From NCBI GenBank assembly GCA_003454665.1, contig DMKB01000358.1, forward strand, positions 1 through 17,525: a stretch of DNA of 17,525 nucleotides. Reading direction: 5' to 3'. The notes below the pieces were generated by a model. The model saw only the letters and a program-made list of their open reading frames with translations. It made no database searches and was not told the DNA's origin. Made by a program: the position numbers and the translations under genes. This document shows positions 15,543-17,525 of the stretch, in pieces. The DNA is from Nitrospiraceae bacterium. GTDB taxonomy: Bacteria; Nitrospirota; UBA9217. Position 1 is the first letter of the stretch; every line of letters starts with the position of its first letter.

Positions 15543-15581
15543 ATTTATGTGTATAAAGGCAGTTGCTTTATACACATAAAT
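15543..15581. promoter_or_regulatory. Perfect 16-bp-arm palindrome, probable VapBC operator
   Basis: ATTTATGTGTATAAAG (15543-15558) and its exact reverse complement (15566-15581) are separated by 7 nt (gcagttg). It begins directly after the capA stop codon and covers the -35 element and most of the spacer of the vapBC promoter. This is the expected position for a VapB or VapBC autorepression site. No T-run follows, so it is not a standard terminator. Confidence 0.75.
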
Positions 15582-15591
15582 ATGCTATATT
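15563..15591 (+). promoter_or_regulatory. Sigma70-type vapBC promoter
   Basis: TTGCTT (15563-15568) and TATATT (15586-15591) are separated by 17 nt, within and just after the operator palindrome. The start would be near 15598, followed at once by AGAAAGGGGG and ATG 15617. Confidence 0.7.
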
Positions 15592-15616
15592 TGGTGTATG
15601 AAGAAAGGGGGCAGAT

Positions 15617-15817
15617 ATGGGAAGGACGAATATTGATCTTGACGACAAACTGGTAGAAGAGGGGCTGAAGCTCACTCACCTCAGGTCGAAAAAAGAAGTG
15701 GTCAACTATGCCCTTGAAGAGCTGGTCAAGAGGATGAAACGGAAAAAAATGTTGAAATTTGAGGGGAAGGTGAAGTGGGAAGGAGACCTGTCCCGGATGA
15801 GGACAGGCAGGGTATGA
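15617..15817 (+). CDS. vapB: VapB-family antitoxin
   Basis: The 66-residue protein has a ribbon-helix-helix-like N-terminus (RTNIDLDDKLVEEGLKLTHLRSKKEVVNYALEELVKR) that should bind DNA as a dimer. Its C-terminal tail (FEGKVKWEGDLSRMRTGRV) matches the WEGDL..MR region by which this VapB type inserts into the toxin active site. Together with VapC it would neutralise toxicity and repress its own promoter through the palindrome just upstream. AGAAAGGGGG precedes the start. The stop TGA overlaps the vapC start in ATGA, which couples translation and ensures antitoxin is made first. Confidence 0.9.
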   Translation: MGRTNIDLDDKLVEEGLKLTHLRSKKEVVNYALEELVKRMKRKKMLKFEGKVKWEGDLSRMRTGRV

Positions 15818-16218
15818 TACTCGTAGATACCAGTGTCTGGATAGACTTTTTACGCGGAAGGAATACCACCTACCGCCGGACCCTTCATGATCTTATCGAA
15901 CAAGAAGAAGATATCTGCATCACCGGCATTATTCTTACGGAAATTCTTCAGGGCGTCAATGACGAGAGGGCCGGCAATGAAATAAAGCAGTACCTGCTCG
16001 ATTTCCCCATTTACCACCCTCGCAGTATTACCACTAATATTGAAGCCGCCCAGCTCTATAAACAGTGTGCAAAAAAGGGAAAGACGGTGAGAAAAACGGT
16101 TGATTGTATTATTGCCGCCATATCTATCGAGAACGGCCTTGTCCTATTTCACAACGACAGAGACTTCGACAGTATCGCGCAATGCACTGATATGAAAATC
16201 TTGCAGGTAAATGCTTAG
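15814..16218 (+). CDS. vapC: VapC-family PIN-domain ribonuclease toxin
   Basis: The 134-residue PIN-domain protein begins MILVDTSVWIDFLRG. The acidic metal-binding residues expected of VapC RNases are visible: D5, E43 (ILTEILQG), D97 (KTVDCIIAA) and D115/D117 (HNDRDFD), so the toxin looks intact. VapC toxins cleave structured RNA such as initiator tRNA or rRNA; the target here cannot be inferred. The frame opens upstream at 15775, but ATG 15814 is the natural start: it overlaps the vapB stop and puts the DTSVWID strand at the N-terminus, as in the family. The operon is convergent with the DUF547 gene, and no clear terminator is seen in the 38-nt gap. Confidence 0.93.
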   Translation: MILVDTSVWIDFLRGRNTTYRRTLHDLIEQEEDICITGIILTEILQGVNDERAGNEIKQYLLDFPIYHPRSITTNIEAAQLYKQCAKKGKTVRKTVDCIIAAISIENGLVLFHNDRDFDSIAQCTDMKILQVNA

Positions 16219-16256
16219 GACTTTTGACCGTTTTTTCCGCGCGCATCCGTGTCCCA

Positions 16257-17108
16257 TTATTTTTTTGATTGCTCCCCGCTGTGCAGGCTGTTCAGACCCC
16301 ACTCATAATCAAGAAATTCGAGGTCGTATGTTCCTTTCTCGAGAAATTCCCTGTCCTCCTTGTTCTCGACAAAAGGCAGGATGAACGGGATGATCACGTC
16401 CGCCCCCTTCCCGAAGTTTTTCTTGTCGAACTTGAATATCCTCGATACGTAAACTTTCTTCTTTGCCCTGTCGATCGCATAACCCTTTTTCGGGTCATTC
16501 ATGAACTTTGCTGCCTGCCGGAAAAGCTGGGCCTGGAGCCTGCCGGCGGTATACACGTCTTTCGCCAGTTCCGGGCAGCTTAATGAGGCGCAGACGATCA
16601 CGAAATGGGCCTTCAATGCGGAGAACCGTTTCAGGAGTATTTCGTGCTCGATTTCGCCGAGACTGTATTGCCTGCCCCCTATCGTTACTATCTTGATTCC
16701 CCAGGGATTTTTAAGGAAACTGATCTTTCTGCTTCTGATGCTGTCCACGGGGTAGTGGTCGAGGATCATTTTGACAGCGCCGATATTATAGGCATTGATC
16801 CAGAAGGCTATCTGATGGTCCTTTGAACTCAGGGTCTCCGGGTTAAATTGAGCCAGTTGCTCCAGGATCCGATTGTAGTCTGATGAAGAATTACGCCTTT
16901 CCTGGTAAAGGCCTTCATAGTCCACGACATTGAGAGTAAAGCCTTTTACCTTCTTGTCCTCTTGAACGTATTTTTTGAGGAGGGAGGCATAGGTCGTGTA
17001 GTCGAACTCGGATGCAAAGGCTGTTCCTGAAAGAGTAAAGATCATCATCGCGGCCAGAAAAGTGGTGGTCGCGGTATGCTGAGCAGAAAGTATTATGTCC
17101 CTCATCAT
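16257..17108 (-). CDS. DUF547 domain-containing exported protein
   Basis: The 283-residue product has a signal peptide (hydrophobic 14-30, likely cut after the AFA of GTAFASE) and a DUF547 domain over most of the rest. The conserved FWINAYNIGAVKMILDHYP, NPWG and VCASLSCPEL blocks are all present. Function is not established for the family; the conserved Cys in CASLSC and the periplasmic location are compatible with an enzyme or a binding protein. AGGGGGTG lies before ATG 17108, and a second ATG follows directly as an alternative start. It is transcribed away from a DUF3179 gene 66 nt apart, so shared regulation is likely. Confidence 0.88.
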   Translation of the reverse strand: MMRDIILSAQHTATTTFLAAMMIFTLSGTAFASEFDYTTYASLLKKYVQEDKKVKGFTLNVVDYEGLYQERRNSSSDYNRILEQLAQFNPETLSSKDHQIAFWINAYNIGAVKMILDHYPVDSIRSRKISFLKNPWGIKIVTIGGRQYSLGEIEHEILLKRFSALKAHFVIVCASLSCPELAKDVYTAGRLQAQLFRQAAKFMNDPKKGYAIDRAKKKVYVSRIFKFDKKNFGKGADVIIPFILPFVENKEDREFLEKGTYDLEFLDYEWGLNSLHSGEQSKK

Positions 17109-17126
17109 AGTGCACCCCCTGTTTCT

Positions 17127-17163
17127 CTGGTATTATGATACCATATATTTATAGTCTGTCGAA
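17127..17163. promoter_or_regulatory. Divergent promoter region between DUF547 and DUF3179 genes
   Basis: Minus strand: TTCGAC (17158-17163) and TATCAT (17135-17140) are 17 nt apart. Plus strand: TATAGT (17150-17155) has only a poor -35 near 17127. GGTAT and ATACC form a small inverted repeat at 17130-17143, overlapping the minus -10. With only 66 nt between the genes the two promoters must interleave. Confidence 0.35.
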
Positions 17164-17174
17164 GACGAGGTGTC

Positions 17175-17525
17175 ATGAGAAAGATTGTCCTGTTAAGTAT
17201 CGCGGTGCTCCTGCTTTTCCTCTATGTGTTTCTTGACAGAAGCCCTTCCGTCGTCATGCAGGAGGGTGAACGAACGTACCTCGTCGATCGCCTGGGTGAA
17301 CGCTGGGACATTACCCAGGCCGTATCAATAGGATTCAAGGCGAAATACTTTCAGTACGGCCTGGGGAGGAACGCCTTTGTTCCCCTCGATGACCGGTCTC
17401 TTGATGACAAGAATGCTGACGTGCCGTCTGCACTCCGTATCCTCGGCGTATCCGAGGGGGCAGACGCGCGGGCCTATTCCATTCCGACCCTCACGGGCCA
17501 TGAGATCGCGAACAGCAAGGTCGGG
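17175..17525 (+). CDS. DUF3179-family protein, C-terminus cut by window edge
   Basis: From ATG 17175 (GAGGTG upstream) 117 codons run open to the window end. A hydrophobic N-terminus (about 4-20, IVLLSIAVLLLFLYVFL) should be a signal or membrane anchor. The stretch GVSEGADARAYSIPTLTGHEIANSKVG matches the start of the DUF3179 domain, where relatives read ARAYPL..L..HEI.ND..G. No function is established for DUF3179. The rest of the domain, including its usual CP.C-type motif, lies beyond the window. Confidence 0.75.
   Translation, partial: MRKIVLLSIAVLLLFLYVFLDRSPSVVMQEGERTYLVDRLGERWDITQAVSIGFKAKYFQYGLGRNAFVPLDDRSLDDKNADVPSALRILGVSEGADARAYSIPTLTGHEIANSKVG

Overview
The window reads as chromosomal DNA of a GC-rich, Gram-negative, probably anaerobic bacterium. 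Evidence for this is a PBP1A, a periplasmic PstS-like protein, DUF547 and DUF3179 proteins, and a ferredoxin beside a cytidylate-kinase-like gene. The mix resembles Desulfobacterota/'Deltaproteobacteria' or Nitrospirota, but no marker here settles the phylum. Both edge genes are cut: a ferredoxin on the left (minus strand) and a DUF3179 protein on the right (plus strand).

Layout. (1) 1-1117, minus: a cytidylate-kinase-like/BON fusion read from a clear sigma70-type promoter, followed by the ferredoxin. (2) 1260-1916, minus: an AT-rich secreted protein of unknown function, preceded by a REP-like hairpin; it looks acquired. (3) 1947-5273, minus: a very large MalT/LuxR-like STAND ATPase regulator with TPR-type repeats and a C-terminal winged helix plus BTAD. 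It is transcribed away from (4) 5419-10773, plus: PBP1A and IleS, whose stop and start codons abut. (5) 10795-11323: a 529-bp cassette with a GxxExxY (PDDEXK_3) gene between 28-bp inverted repeats built from a 9-bp CACAGAG unit. It sits exactly between ileS and (6) ychF, 11345-12439. (7) 12607-13625: a stand-alone PstS-like protein with a near-consensus promoter and a leader of about 100 nt. (8) 13705-14235, minus: a small membrane protein with its own promoter and terminator. (9) 14394-15542: a CapA-family metallophosphatase. (10) 15543-16218: a VapBC toxin-antitoxin pair whose promoter is overlaid by a perfect 16-bp-arm palindrome. (11) 16257-17525: divergent DUF547 and DUF3179 genes.

Housekeeping functions (cell wall synthesis, isoleucyl-tRNA charging, YchF) occupy the centre. 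The accessory material is the AT-rich 1260-1862 gene, the GxxExxY cassette and VapBC. The unusual structure is mostly non-coding: the cassette's periodic inverted repeats, the vapBC operator, the pstS-like leader and the hairpin at 1884-1916. No tRNA, rRNA, CRISPR array, transposase or integrase gene was seen.
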